A stretch of 60,570 nt of DNA, taken from contig QHYI01000126.1 of NCBI GenBank assembly GCA_003223245.1, positions 1 through 60,570 of the forward strand. The letters run 5' to 3'. This document shows, one piece after another, positions 16,100 to 25,340 of this stretch; position 1 is the first letter of the stretch, and each line of letters opens with the position of its first letter. The translations under genes were made by a program, and so were the position numbers. The notes under the pieces are model-generated. The model searched no databases, had not been told where the DNA came from, and saw only the letters and a list, made by a program, of their open reading frames with translations. This stretch comes from Acidobacteriota bacterium (GTDB lineage: Bacteria > Acidobacteriota > Terriglobia > Acidiferrales > UBA7541).

Positions 16100-18112
16100 T
16101 TAGGAACGCGCCAGTTCGGCGTATTCGGCTTCCTGCTCGCGATCTCCTTGTGAGTTACGGCGTTTGCCGCGCGCTTCCCCGCCACGGAGGCGCTGCTCGG
16201 CGGCGTGGTCGAGAACAAAGCGGTCCATGCCGTCGGACAAATTGCGTGCGAGCTTGAGCATCTGCTCGGCGGCGGCAGAGAGTTCGGTGGAGCTGGAAGC
16301 GGATTGCTGCACTAACTCACGCATCTTGTCCATGGCGCGAACGACGGCCTGGGCGCCGGAAGCCTGCTCCTCGACGGCGGAGCTGATTTCCTGGGTGATC
16401 GCCGTAAGGCGGCTGGTAGCCTTGGCGATTTGGGCGGAGCCTACGGACTGCTCGTTGGTGGCGGCGCCGATTTCCTGAGAGAACTTGTAGACTTCCGTGA
16501 CCACGTTCGAGATCTTGTGCAGCGCGGAGCCAAGCTCGTTGCCGAGGTCCAAACCTTCCTCGACGATGCGGGTGCTGCGCTCCATGTTTTCCACGGCCTG
16601 GCGCGCCTCGCGCTGAATGCTCTGAATGAGGTCGGCGATTTCTTTTGTGGACTGCGTAGACTTCTCGGCAAGTTTGCGAACTTCGTCCGCGACTACCGCA
16701 AAGCCTAGGCCATGTTCGCCGGCGCGCGCCGCTTCGATGGCGGCGTTGAGCGCCAGGAGGTTGGTTTGCTCGGCGAGATCGTCGATGACCTCAATGATTT
16801 TGCCGATGTCGTCGGCGCGATGACCGAGGATGTTGATGATCTCCGCGGAAGATTGGATGGCCTTATTGGTGCGGTTGAGGCCGTCGGTGGCCTTTTCCAT
16901 CGTCTGGATTCCGGTGACCACCTCTTCGCGCGAGCGGTTGGCGATATCGAGCAGCACTTTAGCGGTGTCCGCGACGCGTTGAATCGATGTAACCATCTGA
17001 TCGATGGAAGCGGAGGTCTCCGCGACACTGGAAGCCTGAAGCTGAGTGTTCTTCACCACGCTTTGCACGTTGATGCTCATCTCGTGCATGGTGCTGGTGA
17101 CTTCCTCGATGGCCGACGACGCCTGGACGCTGACTTTGGCGGATTCATCGGCAGCGCCTGCCACTTGATTCGAGCCAGCGGAAACCTGGCCGGCCGAATC
17201 CCGCGTGGTGCGTACGAGCTGTTGCAAGCCGTGGGACATGCGCAAGAACGCGTTGCCAAGCGTATCGCGCTTCGAGCGCGGAACGACTTCGACGGCCAAG
17301 TCGCCTTCGGCGACGGCCATGGAAACGCTGGCCATTTCCTTGAGGTAGGCCACCATGTTGTTGAAGGTCGTGGCCAGCGCGCCGATTTCATCGTTGCGAT
17401 GAATATCAATGTTCTGATCGAGGTCACCGGAATCGCCAATTTCACGACTGACAGTCATGAGGTGGTTCAAAGGTTCGGTGATCGATCGCGCCGTGTAGAA
17501 AGCGATGACCCCACCGGCAATCAGGGCCAGCAGCGTGCCAAAGATGGTCATGAAAACGCTGACAGCCGCGGCAGTGTTTGCAGACTTAGTGCTTTGTTCG
17601 AGGAACATGGTGATATCCGCGTTGCTCTGATCAAGCACCGTGGAGGATTTGGTGAGCCAGGAAGAAGGATCCTTTTGGAGGTAGAAAATTTGCAGATCGG
17701 AAACCGTGGCGTCACCAGAATCCACTTGATGCCGTTTGGCGATCAATGGCTTGGCAAAATTGTCGGCCCAACTGGCTTCGGTGCTCTCGACTTGAATGAG
17801 CGCAGTGTGCACGGCATCGTTGGCAGCTTGAGCTTCGCCGCGCTTGAGTAGGTCGGACATGTCGGTGAGGCCCTTGTTGACCTTATCCTCATCGTGGGGA
17901 TCGCCGCTCAGGAGGAAGTTGTTCATGTTGAGGCGATTCAACATAATCTGATAGCGCACGGACTCGACCCTGCGAACGCTGTCAAGAGCCATTTGGGCGT
18001 TATTGCGGGCCGACTTCTCGAGATAGCCGGTGACAAGGTTTACCAGAAACAGGACAGCAAGAATCGCCAAAATGAGGCCGAAACCCGCGTAAAGCTTCTT
18101 TCCAATCGTCAT
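16100..18112 (-). CDS. Methyl-accepting chemotaxis protein
   Basis: The receptor has 670 residues. TM1 is about 8-28, then a periplasmic four-helix-bundle-like domain to about 185, TM2 about 186-208, HAMP and a second HAMP-like segment, and the cytoplasmic signalling domain. The highly conserved hairpin tip reads [21 protein letters not shown], with [16 protein letters not shown] after it. No C-terminal NWETF-type tether is present; the tail is charged (RGGEARGKRRNSQGDREQEAEY). It is the first gene of the operon, so it probably feeds the CheW/CheA encoded behind it. Ligand unknown. Confidence 0.92.
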   Translation of the reverse strand: MTIGKKLYAGFGLILAILAVLFLVNLVTGYLEKSARNNAQMALDSVRRVESVRYQIMLNRLNMNNFLLSGDPHDEDKVNKGLTDMSDLLKRGEAQAANDAVHTALIQVESTEASWADNFAKPLIAKRHQVDSGDATVSDLQIFYLQKDPSSWLTKSSTVLDQSNADITMFLEQSTKSANTAAAVSVFMTIFGTLLALIAGGVIAFYTARSITEPLNHLMTVSREIGDSGDLDQNIDIHRNDEIGALATTFNNMVAYLKEMASVSMAVAEGDLAVEVVPRSKRDTLGNAFLRMSHGLQQLVRTTRDSAGQVSAGSNQVAGAADESAKVSVQASSAIEEVTSTMHEMSINVQSVVKNTQLQASSVAETSASIDQMVTSIQRVADTAKVLLDIANRSREEVVTGIQTMEKATDGLNRTNKAIQSSAEIINILGHRADDIGKIIEVIDDLAEQTNLLALNAAIEAARAGEHGLGFAVVADEVRKLAEKSTQSTKEIADLIQSIQREARQAVENMERSTRIVEEGLDLGNELGSALHKISNVVTEVYKFSQEIGAATNEQSVGSAQIAKATSRLTAITQEISSAVEEQASGAQAVVRAMDKMRELVQQSASSSTELSAAAEQMLKLARNLSDGMDRFVLDHAAEQRLRGGEARGKRRNSQGDREQEAEYAELARS

Positions 18113-18164
18113 TGCAAAATGCCTCCACTCCCATCATCAGAAAGCTGCGGCAGTACGTCTGCCC

Positions 18165-18191
18165 AAAAAAAAGCTCACCGTCGCTCTACGG
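18165..18191 (-). terminator. Possible terminator of the TonB-C-like gene
   Basis: On the minus strand CCGT-AGAGCG-ACGG (18191-18178) is followed by TGAGC and eight T residues (18172-18165). The stem is only four pairs and is separated from the T-run, so it is weak. It lies directly after the stop of the small gene at 18193 and ahead of mcp. Confidence 0.3.
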
Positions 18192-18192
18192 C

Positions 18193-18537
18193 TTACTCCG
18201 CGCGAAACTCGAATTCGACAATCTGCGTGGTTTCTTCCGGAGCTGGCATGAACCTCCACTCCTTCACAGCGTCCTGGCAGACCCGGACGAGCAGAGGATG
18301 CCCGCCGACAACTTTTGTGGTTTTGACATGCCCATCCCCGCTAATGACCACCTCGATCTTCACTTTGCCAGCGATATTCATGCGTCGAGCGAGTTCCGGA
18401 TAGAGCGGGGCAACCTTTGTCTTCACTTTGCGTCGAGATTCATCCGTCGAACTCGACTGGGCAAAGCCGGAAGCTCCCGAGAGAATGCTGACTGCCACGA
18501 GCGCCAGCCCAAGCTTTCTCCACTTGCCTAATCTCAT
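18193..18537 (-). CDS. Small exported TonB C-terminal-like protein
   Basis: The protein has 114 residues. It has a signal peptide (KLGLALVAVSILSGASGFAQ) and then one TonB C-terminal domain: APLYPELARRMNIAGKVKIEV, VISGDGHVKTTKVVGGHPLL, AVKEWRF. It has no proline-rich linker and no membrane anchor, so it is not a complete TonB. Such stand-alone domains are frequent in acidobacteria; their job is not established. The start at ATG 18537 has GGGG 8 bases upstream, while the in-frame GTG at 18543 sits too close to it. The gene stands between the first chemotaxis operon (same strand) and the divergent kinase gene. Confidence 0.75.
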   Translation of the reverse strand: MRLGKWRKLGLALVAVSILSGASGFAQSSSTDESRRKVKTKVAPLYPELARRMNIAGKVKIEVVISGDGHVKTTKVVGGHPLLVRVCQDAVKEWRFMPAPEETTQIVEFEFRAE

Positions 18538-18748
18538 CGACACGTCCCCTTTGAGGAATAGAAATGCCCCAGTAAGAGAAAGGCACGTCGGATGCCATGC
18601 CCGGCAACACGAAAAAAGGTTGCAGCGGGGACGAAGACCAGACCTTAACCAACAGACAGATAAAAAGTTAGCGTGAAGCGGCAGAATCTATCCCTTACAA
18701 AAGAAAAGCCCCTTTTGTCTCAGAAACCCTGGCCAAACAAAGCCAGCG

Positions 18749-18763
18749 GTCTCAGGCTGAGAC
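18749..18763. promoter_or_regulatory. Palindromic operator GTCTCAG-G-CTGAGAC, kinase upstream site
   Basis: This is a perfect 7-bp inverted repeat with a 1-base centre, 74 bases before the kinase start. A half site (GTCTCAG) lies about 35 bases further upstream. The same sequence recurs at 23246-23260 (14 of 15 bases) and in weaker form at 18829-18843. NtrC-type activators bind palindromes of about this size, and one is encoded in this operon, so autoregulation is a reasonable inference. Confidence 0.6.
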
Positions 18764-18828
18764 GTGGAGACGCTTGGATGGGCTAGGGGAGCATAGGCAG
18801 TTTCGCAACATGGTACGTGGCAGTCATT

Positions 18829-18843
18829 GACTCAGAATGAGAC
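18829..18843. promoter_or_regulatory. Degenerate palindrome over the kinase start codon
   Basis: GACTCAGAATGAGAC matches the perfect site at 18749 in 12 of 15 positions and contains the ATG of the kinase gene. A protein bound here would block translation start-proximal transcription. It could be chance, but the 80-bp spacing from the perfect site would place both sites on nearly the same DNA face. Confidence 0.35.
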
Positions 18844-21275
18844 TAAAGCGTACGTTGAAAACAGGGGTTAGGGATCACTCGCAAATTGAGACGCAAGGTA
18901 GCCCTCTCTTGTCATTAGACAGCAATAAGACTTCACGAGCCCGCCGACGAACTCCTTCGACAGCGAAGGCCAGATCCCATTCGGCAAGCAGTCGCAACGC
19001 CGACGAATTGATGGACCTGGCCGTTGAAGCCGCGCAATCCCGACACCTTTCGAATTTCCTGGAACAGTTTGCCCTGCGCTCCGCGCGAATGCTTGGAGCA
19101 AGTTGGGGTGCGGTGGCCGTCTATAAGGGCCGTGACACCGAATTTCATGAGATGGCGGGAAATCAGGGACCGACTTCTCCAGAAGCCGCAAAGTGGCTGC
19201 TTCTGACCGCGCGCGAAATCGGCGGCGAGATGGAAACCCGGGCTCTGCCAAAGGAAATCGCGGCGACCTTGCCGGGAGCAGAACCGGCAGAGACGGCGGT
19301 TCTCGTGCGCATCGCTTCGAGCGAGAAGGAAAAGCTGGGCACGCTTTGCCTTTTTCGGAAAAGAAAGGTTCTCACGACAGACGAGCGGAGGCTGCTCCGC
19401 GCATTGGCGAGCCACGCGGCACTTTCGCTCGAGAATTTCCAGCGGTTTTCGCAACTGGAGAGGTCTAAGAAGCAGTGGGTCGAGGACATTGATGCGATCA
19501 GTGACTACATCGTGGTGCACGACCGCTCGTGGAGAATTGTGAGGACCAACCGGTCTCTGGCCTCGTATTTAAAAGTCTCGCCGGTGGCGCTGGTGGGAGA
19601 AGCGATGAACAGGCTGCGGCAGATTGCCGAAGCTGGCAGCGACCTTCCCTGCCCGTTTTGCCGCGATACCGAACGCCCGCGGGAAGAGTACGTGGCCGTG
19701 TCGGCCGAAAGGATTTTTCTCATCTCCACGTCGCGCACGCCAGGGGCCACGGACGACGATTCGCGAACGATTCACGTTCTGAAGGACATTACCGACCGGC
19801 GCGAAGCCGAACGGCGCTATCGCGAACTGTTTGACAGCATTCAGGAAGGACTGTTTTTTGCTACGCCGGAAGGGCGCTTTTTGGACGTCAACGACGCGAT
19901 GGTCCGGATGTTGGGCTATGGATCGCGCGAGGAATTACTTCAATCCGACGTAAGCCCGCACCTGTATCCGGCGCCAGAGGCGAGGGAAAAGTTCCTGACG
20001 GCGCTCGCCGAAAAGGGCGTCCTGCGCAATTACGAAGAAACGCTGCGACGGAAAGACAGCACGCTGCTGCACACGCTGCAAAACATCACCGCCGTTCGCG
20101 ATGCACGAGGGCGCATCGTGCAGATTCGCGGGTTGATGCTGGACGTGACGGAGCAGAAATCGTTTCAAGCGCAGTTGCAGCGGGAACGCGACTTCAACCA
20201 AAAGATCCTGAACACGACCCAGAGCATGATTTTAGTGCTCGATACCGCAGGACTAATCAGCTATGCAAACCGGCGCTGCTATGAGGTTGGTTATCAGGAA
20301 AGCGAGCTGATCGGGCATCGGCTGGTCGATTGGGTGGAGGCTTCGCACCAGGCGGACTTCGAGGGCGCGCTCGAGACCACCGCGAACGGGCATCAAGTGG
20401 AGAACTTGGAATTGCGCGCGAAGCGCAGCGACGGTTCGATGGGGCACTTTTCGATTAGCTTGAGCCCCATGCGCGACGAACAGAACACCGTGAATAGCGT
20501 TGTGGTGGTGATGACAGACATTACCGATGCCGTGTTGCTGCAAGCAAAGCTGGCGCACAGTGAAAAAATGGCCACCATCGGCCGGTTAGTTTCCGGCGTG
20601 GCGCATGAGGTGAATAATCCGCTGGCGGCGATTCTTGGGTTTACGGATTTGCTTCTCGAAAATCCAGAGGTACCTGCATCAGCGCAGGAAGATTTGAAAA
20701 TCATTTTGCAGGAGACCCAGCGTACCAAAGATATCGTGCAGGATTTGCTGAGCTTCGCGCGGCAGCGGCCCGTGCGACGCGAATTGGTCCAAGTGCACAA
20801 CGTGCTAAGGCAGACCATCAAGCTGCGGAGCTACGATTTTGCGAGCCACGGCGTGGAAGTTACCGAGGAATTTGAAGAAGCGCTGCCGCCGGCTCTGGGA
20901 GACGTACAACAATTGCAGCAGGTATTCCTCAACATTCTAAACAACGCTTATGACGCGGTGCAGGAAACGGGACGACGCGGACGGATCAAGATTCAGACGC
21001 GGCGGCAGGATGAAATGATTGAAGTGGGCGTTGCCGACAACGGTACCGGAATCACCGACACGCAGCGGATTTTTGATCCGTTTTACACCACGAAGCAGGC
21101 GGGCAAAGGAACAGGGTTGGGGCTCAGCATTTGTTACGGGATCGTGCGCGCGCATGGCGGCGAAATTCAGTGCTGGAACAATGAAGACGGCGTGGGGAGC
21201 ACTTTTGTGGTGCGGATTCCGGTAGCCACGGAAAGCACGCTGGCTGCCTCCGCGGCGAAGGAGAATGGGCGATGA
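18837..21275 (+). CDS. GAF/PAS sensor histidine kinase (soluble)
   Basis: The protein has 812 residues and no membrane segment. A GAF-like domain lies at about 60-195. Three PAS domains follow at about 205-315, 325-450 and 455-565. The second and third have clear PAS signatures: RELFDSIQEGLFFATPEGRFLDVN and MILVLDTAGLISYANRRCYEVGY. The HisKA domain has the phospho-acceptor H590 in SGVAHEVNNPLAAILGF. The HATPase has N-box NILNNAYDAV, DNGTGI and KGTGLGLSICYGI. It resembles NtrB-type kinases and is overlapped (4 bases) by a receiver gene, itself overlapped by an NtrC-type regulator, so they form one signalling operon. The signal is probably cytoplasmic; the ligand is unknown. Confidence 0.9.
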   Translation: MRLKRTLKTGVRDHSQIETQGSPLLSLDSNKTSRARRRTPSTAKARSHSASSRNADELMDLAVEAAQSRHLSNFLEQFALRSARMLGASWGAVAVYKGRDTEFHEMAGNQGPTSPEAAKWLLLTAREIGGEMETRALPKEIAATLPGAEPAETAVLVRIASSEKEKLGTLCLFRKRKVLTTDERRLLRALASHAALSLENFQRFSQLERSKKQWVEDIDAISDYIVVHDRSWRIVRTNRSLASYLKVSPVALVGEAMNRLRQIAEAGSDLPCPFCRDTERPREEYVAVSAERIFLISTSRTPGATDDDSRTIHVLKDITDRREAERRYRELFDSIQEGLFFATPEGRFLDVNDAMVRMLGYGSREELLQSDVSPHLYPAPEAREKFLTALAEKGVLRNYEETLRRKDSTLLHTLQNITAVRDARGRIVQIRGLMLDVTEQKSFQAQLQRERDFNQKILNTTQSMILVLDTAGLISYANRRCYEVGYQESELIGHRLVDWVEASHQADFEGALETTANGHQVENLELRAKRSDGSMGHFSISLSPMRDEQNTVNSVVVVMTDITDAVLLQAKLAHSEKMATIGRLVSGVAHEVNNPLAAILGFTDLLLENPEVPASAQEDLKIILQETQRTKDIVQDLLSFARQRPVRRELVQVHNVLRQTIKLRSYDFASHGVEVTEEFEEALPPALGDVQQLQQVFLNILNNAYDAVQETGRRGRIKIQTRRQDEMIEVGVADNGTGITDTQRIFDPFYTTKQAGKGTGLGLSICYGIVRAHGGEIQCWNNEDGVGSTFVVRIPVATESTLAASAAKENGR

Positions 21276-21670
21276 GCGCGCAGCCTGCACTTTCGACGAA
21301 GCAGCCGATTTTGCTGATTGAAGATGAGCCGTCGGTGATTGCGTTTTTGCGTGCCGCGTTGGAGCGGCGAGGATACTCCGTGGTGAATGCTTCTTCTGGG
21401 GAAGAAGGGCTGAAACACCTTTCGAAGGGGCGGTACGCGGGGGTCATCTCCGACATTCGAATGCCGGGGGCAGTGAATGGCGCGGAAGTGCACGAGTGGA
21501 TCCAGAAGAACCGGCCGGAGCTGAAGTCGCGGATAATTTTGATCAGCGGAGATACGGCCAACAGTGAAACGCAGACGTTTCTGGCGCAGAGCGGGACTCC
21601 GTGCATCGAGAAACCGTTTCGCGTGCAGCAATTGATCACAACTGTGGAGAAGACTTTCGGAAAACCATGA
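21272..21670 (+). CDS. Single-domain response regulator
   Basis: The 132-residue receiver is canonical: E17/D18/E19 acidic cluster, D61 in VISDIRMPG, and Lys in IEKPFR. An insertion after D61 (MPGAVNGAEVHEW) is typical of receivers paired with PAS kinases. There is no output domain. The gene overlaps the kinase gene before it and the NtrC-type gene after it. It may act as a phosphate sink or as an intermediate in a relay from the kinase to the sigma54 activator. Confidence 0.88.
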   Translation: MSAQPALSTKQPILLIEDEPSVIAFLRAALERRGYSVVNASSGEEGLKHLSKGRYAGVISDIRMPGAVNGAEVHEWIQKNRPELKSRIILISGDTANSETQTFLAQSGTPCIEKPFRVQQLITTVEKTFGKP

Positions 21671-23088
21671 GCGAAGAGATGAAAACACGGTTATTGGTTG
21701 TAGATGACGAGCAGAGCATCCGCCGGCTATGCATGACCATCGGCAATACGCTCGGCTATACATGCACGGAAGCGGAAAGCGGGGAAGCTGCACTGGGGCG
21801 ACTGGAATCCGATGGGCCTGACCTAATTCTTACGGACTTGAAGCTGCCGGCGATGTCTGGTGTTGAGTTGTTGAAGCAAACGAAAAAACTGCTGCCGCAC
21901 GCGGAAATTGCCATCATGACCGGCCACGGCTCGATCGAGTCAGCGGTGGATGCCATGAAGCTGGGGGCTTATGACTACATCGAAAAGCCGTTTCGCGTGG
22001 AGAAAATGCGCCTGCTGCTGCAGCGCATGGCGGAAAAAGTGCACCTGGTTACGGAAAACGAATTTCTGCGCGAACGAGTGACTGCAGAAGATAGCCTAGA
22101 CGGCATCATTGGCACTTCCGCGCGTATCCAAGACGTGCTGCGGATGATTTCCCGGCTCAAAGATACGCGTACGCCGGTGCTGATTTCGGGCGAAAGCGGC
22201 ACAGGAAAGGAGTTGGTGGCGCGCGCGATTCATTTCCGCGGTTCGATGGCGCAGACGCCGTTTGTGGCCGTGGATTGCGGTTCGCTGGTTCCTACGCTGA
22301 TGGAAAGCGAACTTTTCGGGTACGAAAAAGGCGCCTTTACGGGCGCGATCAAATCGAAGGCGGGCCTGTTTCAAGCGGCAGACGGGGGAACGATTTTTCT
22401 CGATGAGATCGGTGAACTGCCGCTCGAGATGCAGGCCAAGCTGCTGCGCGTGCTGCAAGAAAAAGAAGTGCGTCCCGTGGGCAGCAACGAGCGGGAGACG
22501 GTGGATGTCCGGGTCGTTGCGGCGACGAATCGGGACTTGGAGGCAGCTTATCGCGCGGGGACGTTTCGAAAGGATTTGTATTTCCGGCTGAATGTGGTGA
22601 CCGTGCACCTCCCTGCCCTGCGCGACCGGCGCTCCGACATCCCCGTGCTGGTACATCATTTCTTGGACCGCTACGCAAAAGCTTCGCAAATCCAAGTAAC
22701 GCCGGCAGCGATGAAAAGCCTCCTGCAGTACGACTGGCCGGGGAATGTGCGTGAACTGGAGAATTGTATTGCGCGCGCCGTCACGCTCGGCGACGGGAAA
22801 ACCATCGACGTGTCCGACCTTCCTCCCGCGATCCGAGCGGAGCAAGCAGAACCTGGCTCAGCCCGCGCCCCGGAGGCTAGTTCCCTTTCCACGACCGCGC
22901 TGGCGGAGATGGAGCGCATGACCATTCTTCGCGTGTTCGAGCAGGCGCACGGAGATAAGGCGCTCGCCGGGAAAATGCTGGGCATCAGCCGAGCTACGCT
23001 CTACCGCAAGCTGAAGCGGTACAACATCATCCCGCTGAAAGAGAGCGAGGAAGGCGGGGAAGCCAAATCCACTGCGGCTCCCTCCTGA
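21667..23088 (+). CDS. NtrC-family sigma54-dependent response regulator
   Basis: The protein has 473 residues. Receiver: D13, D14, D57 ([11 protein letters not shown]) and KPF. AAA+ domain: Walker A GESGTGKE at 175-182, the sigma54-contact loop GAFTGA intact at 222-227, Walker [13 protein letters not shown], and R-finger region [10 protein letters not shown] Fis-type helix-turn-helix is at about 430-460 ([19 protein letters not shown]). The ATG at 21667 overlaps the stop of the receiver gene. All parts needed to activate sigma54 promoters are present. The nearest such promoter is at 23343-23358, right behind the gene, ahead of the second chemosensory operon. Confidence 0.94.
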   Translation: MSEEMKTRLLVVDDEQSIRRLCMTIGNTLGYTCTEAESGEAALGRLESDGPDLILTDLKLPAMSGVELLKQTKKLLPHAEIAIMTGHGSIESAVDAMKLGAYDYIEKPFRVEKMRLLLQRMAEKVHLVTENEFLRERVTAEDSLDGIIGTSARIQDVLRMISRLKDTRTPVLISGESGTGKELVARAIHFRGSMAQTPFVAVDCGSLVPTLMESELFGYEKGAFTGAIKSKAGLFQAADGGTIFLDEIGELPLEMQAKLLRVLQEKEVRPVGSNERETVDVRVVAATNRDLEAAYRAGTFRKDLYFRLNVVTVHLPALRDRRSDIPVLVHHFLDRYAKASQIQVTPAAMKSLLQYDWPGNVRELENCIARAVTLGDGKTIDVSDLPPAIRAEQAEPGSARAPEASSLSTTALAEMERMTILRVFEQAHGDKALAGKMLGISRATLYRKLKRYNIIPLKESEEGGEAKSTAAPS

Positions 23089-23231
23089 CGCCGACAGCTC
23101 ACCACATCGATCACACCGACCAAGAAGCATCAGGAAGTTGTGGCCGCGTTATGAGCGCGAGAGGAAGGCAGATTCTTCCCTACTGTGACCTGTCTCACAA
23201 GGGACACCTACAAGGCTAAGCCAAGTAAACT

Positions 23232-23260
23232 GCTGAGACTCTCTCGTTTCAGGCTGAGAC
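23232..23260. promoter_or_regulatory. Operator cluster: CTGAGAC half site and GTTTCAGGCTGAGAC palindrome
   Basis: GTTTCAGGCTGAGAC at 23246-23260 matches the perfect 15-bp palindrome at 18749 in 14 positions. A further CTGAGAC (23233-23239) lies exactly 21 bp upstream of the second arm, two helical turns. TGTCTCAC at 23190 is another related half site. The cluster is about 85-110 bases upstream of a sigma54 promoter, the usual enhancer distance for NtrC-type proteins. Confidence 0.6.
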
Positions 23261-23342
23261 ATTTGCGGGACGAAAACGCTGCTGAGAAATTCTAAGTCCT
23301 TGTGTTTCTACACCTTCACCAAGGACTAGCTCAAAAATTCTT

Positions 23343-23358
23343 TGGCTCGCCACGTGCT
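23343..23358 (+). promoter_or_regulatory. Sigma54 (-24/-12) promoter of the second chemosensory operon
   Basis: TGGCTCGCCACGTGCT fits the consensus TGGCACG-N4-TTGCW, with GG and GC at the required spacing and ten of the informative positions matched. Transcription should start near 23369. It lies between the operator cluster at 23232-23260 and the first gene at about 23397. The remainder of the 23089-23396 gap contains no gene. Confidence 0.6.
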
Positions 23359-23396
23359 TATTTGTCAGCGGAAGTATACGCCTGGTAGAACGAGAG

Positions 23397-23804
23397 GTGT
23401 CTTTGGCGCCGTTGCGACAGGCGGATTCATTAGAAAAAGGGCGAGGCCAAGTGGGCAGAAACGAGGGTTCCGCGGTCGTAGCCGGCGAACAGAGTTGCGC
23501 GGAGCAACTGGCGCGATTCTTCCCGCAAGCTCACGCCGTGAGCGTCCCCGTGCAAGTGACTTCCCACCGCGGTGGTGCTGCACATTTGCAGGAGGCGACC
23601 ACCGTCGAGTTCAGTAGCCCGCGGCACGCGATCTTTCTTTCGACGCTGCCACTGGAGTTTGGCGACCGGGTACGGCTCGAAGCCAGGCCGCAAGGTTATC
23701 AGGCGGAGGCCAGCGTCGATGCCCTGCAGTACCACGAAGGGCGCAAAGCCGTGGCCGTGCGCTTTTTGCAGGGCGTCTGCGACTGGGTGATGAAACGATC
23801 GTGA
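23397..23804 (+). CDS. PilZ-like domain protein (degenerate)
   Basis: The protein has up to 135 residues. The region VPVQVTSHRGGAAHLQEATTVEFSSPRHAIFLSTLPLEFGDRVRLEA followed by VDALQYHEGRKAVAVRFL has the strand pattern of PilZ domains. However, the c-di-GMP binding RxxxR is absent and the DxSxxG motif reads EFSSPR, so nucleotide binding is doubtful. The start is uncertain: GTG 23397 has GAGAG directly against it, TTG 23403 has a better-placed GAGAGG, and GTG 23451 has GGCGAGG upstream. It is the first gene behind the sigma54 promoter and overlaps the next gene by four bases. Confidence 0.6.
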   Translation: MSLAPLRQADSLEKGRGQVGRNEGSAVVAGEQSCAEQLARFFPQAHAVSVPVQVTSHRGGAAHLQEATTVEFSSPRHAIFLSTLPLEFGDRVRLEARPQGYQAEASVDALQYHEGRKAVAVRFLQGVCDWVMKRS

Positions 23805-25282
23805 ACAAAACGACCACAACCTTGAACATTCCTGCTCCTGCGCGGCCGGAAAACCCTCGTCTGGCGCAATGGAAAGAGGCGTGCGAGGTATTTCCTATTT
23901 ATCTGGCGCTTGCAAGGCAACAGGAAATCGATATCCCCTTCCCACAAGCTAAGCGCAATCTGCCCGAAAAGCCGGACATCGAACTCTTCAGCGATGTGCA
24001 CGAATGGCTAGACAGCATGGATCAGCAGGTGATGGCGCACCACCTTCGCCATCTCCTGCAGATGACCACGCTGAACGATAGCGAAAGCGGGCTGCGCGCA
24101 CTGATTGCCAGACATTTGCGGAAGACCAAGAAAAGCAATGTCGACCGGGACAAGATCGATTTCATGTTGGCGCAGTACTTTGCGCTGGAAGTGCCTCCCA
24201 AGATCTATCACAAGCAGATTGAACTGAGCGACGTGGCCCAGGTCATGCGGCCCGTGCTCGGCGACGTGGATCCTTCTTCATTGTCCTGGTGCGCGCCACT
24301 GGAAAAGATGATCGTGGCATTGCGGGGTTTTCGCAGCCTTCGGGAAATCCTGAAAACCAACTTCATCGAGGAAGGTAGAAAGGTCAAAGAAGGGGCGGGC
24401 GGGATGTTTTATGACCCAGCGGCCCTTTTGGCGTTCATCCGTTTCAACTTCCTGCTCCGCCGGACGCTCATCGAGTTGATGCACGCGGACTTGATTGCCA
24501 TCCGCGCCGGAATCGAGCAGTTGCAAACCGCGGGGGTCCGCACCATGGATTGCCACCATGCCGGCTTGCTCGGCGGTGAACCGATTGCCAAAGTCCGGAA
24601 GATAGCCGACGAATGGAAACAGCCTTTCCAGCAGGAGTATACGGAGCGAACCGTCAGCCAGGCTTTCGAGAATCTGCTGGGATTGCGGAGCGACGTGGAA
24701 CAAGCCATCCAAAAGGCGAACGCAAGCGCGGCACAAAACGGCGCGCAGAAAGTCGAAGGGGATACCTCAAGGCAGAGTCTAACTGCGAAAAAAGGCGTGC
24801 CAGAGCCAAAGGCTTCCCCGTCCAAAGTGAAACCGAAGGAAGTCCCGGATGCTCGAGCGGCAAAACCTGAACCTTCAGGCGCACACGATTTTGAAACTTG
24901 CATGGAGCAGGTTTGGGAGCAGTTGATTGCCACGCCTCCCTCCCGCGGGAGATCGATGACCACCGTGAAAATCGGCGGGGCGCGCATTCTGATGTCGTCG
25001 TGGGAAGTCACTGCCTTCGTGAGTGAAGACGGGCCGTCGGCCGAGGACTTACGGCGGGCCGTCGCTGCGCGCGTGTTGGTGGCGGCGGCGATGGAATCCG
25101 CCAAACAAACGGGAACTGCCACCTCGCTCGACCGCGCCATGAACATGGCACGCACGGAAGTGACGCGCTTGCAGGAGCGCGTGGATGTGGCCAAGCAGGC
25201 AAAAGATACGGAGGCGGCCGTGAACCTAGGCATCAGCACGAAACGGCTGCTCTCGACACTGGATGAAGCGGAAAAACTCTAG
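23801..25282 (+). CDS. Unrecognised 493-residue protein of the chemosensory operon
   Basis: I do not recognise this family. Residues 1-310 look mainly alpha-helical and well conserved in composition (W, F, Y and charged residues spread evenly), with no signal peptide or membrane segment. About 315-365 is a Lys/Pro/Ala/Ser-rich linker. About 365-493 forms a second domain (HDFETCMEQVWEQL, TVKIGGARILMSSWEV) ending in a probable coiled coil (RTEVTRLQERVDVAKQAKD). There are no catalytic motifs. It overlaps the PilZ-like gene by four bases and precedes the kinase-like gene, so it belongs to the operon. A cytoplasmic scaffold or output partner is possible, but nothing in the sequence proves it. Confidence 0.75.
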   Translation: MNKTTTTLNIPAPARPENPRLAQWKEACEVFPIYLALARQQEIDIPFPQAKRNLPEKPDIELFSDVHEWLDSMDQQVMAHHLRHLLQMTTLNDSESGLRALIARHLRKTKKSNVDRDKIDFMLAQYFALEVPPKIYHKQIELSDVAQVMRPVLGDVDPSSLSWCAPLEKMIVALRGFRSLREILKTNFIEEGRKVKEGAGGMFYDPAALLAFIRFNFLLRRTLIELMHADLIAIRAGIEQLQTAGVRTMDCHHAGLLGGEPIAKVRKIADEWKQPFQQEYTERTVSQAFENLLGLRSDVEQAIQKANASAAQNGAQKVEGDTSRQSLTAKKGVPEPKASPSKVKPKEVPDARAAKPEPSGAHDFETCMEQVWEQLIATPPSRGRSMTTVKIGGARILMSSWEVTAFVSEDGPSAEDLRRAVAARVLVAAAMESAKQTGTATSLDRAMNMARTEVTRLQERVDVAKQAKDTEAAVNLGISTKRLLSTLDEAEKL

Positions 25283-25340
25283 CAGGCAGTGGAAGTCTGA
25301 TTTAGGCGAACGAAAAAATATTTCTGGGAGCGGGTAGTCC

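Noticed and set aside
18811-18826. Sigma54 promoter ahead of the kinase gene (TGGTACG)
   Set aside because: The -24 half fits, but the -12 half reads AGTCA instead of TTGCA.
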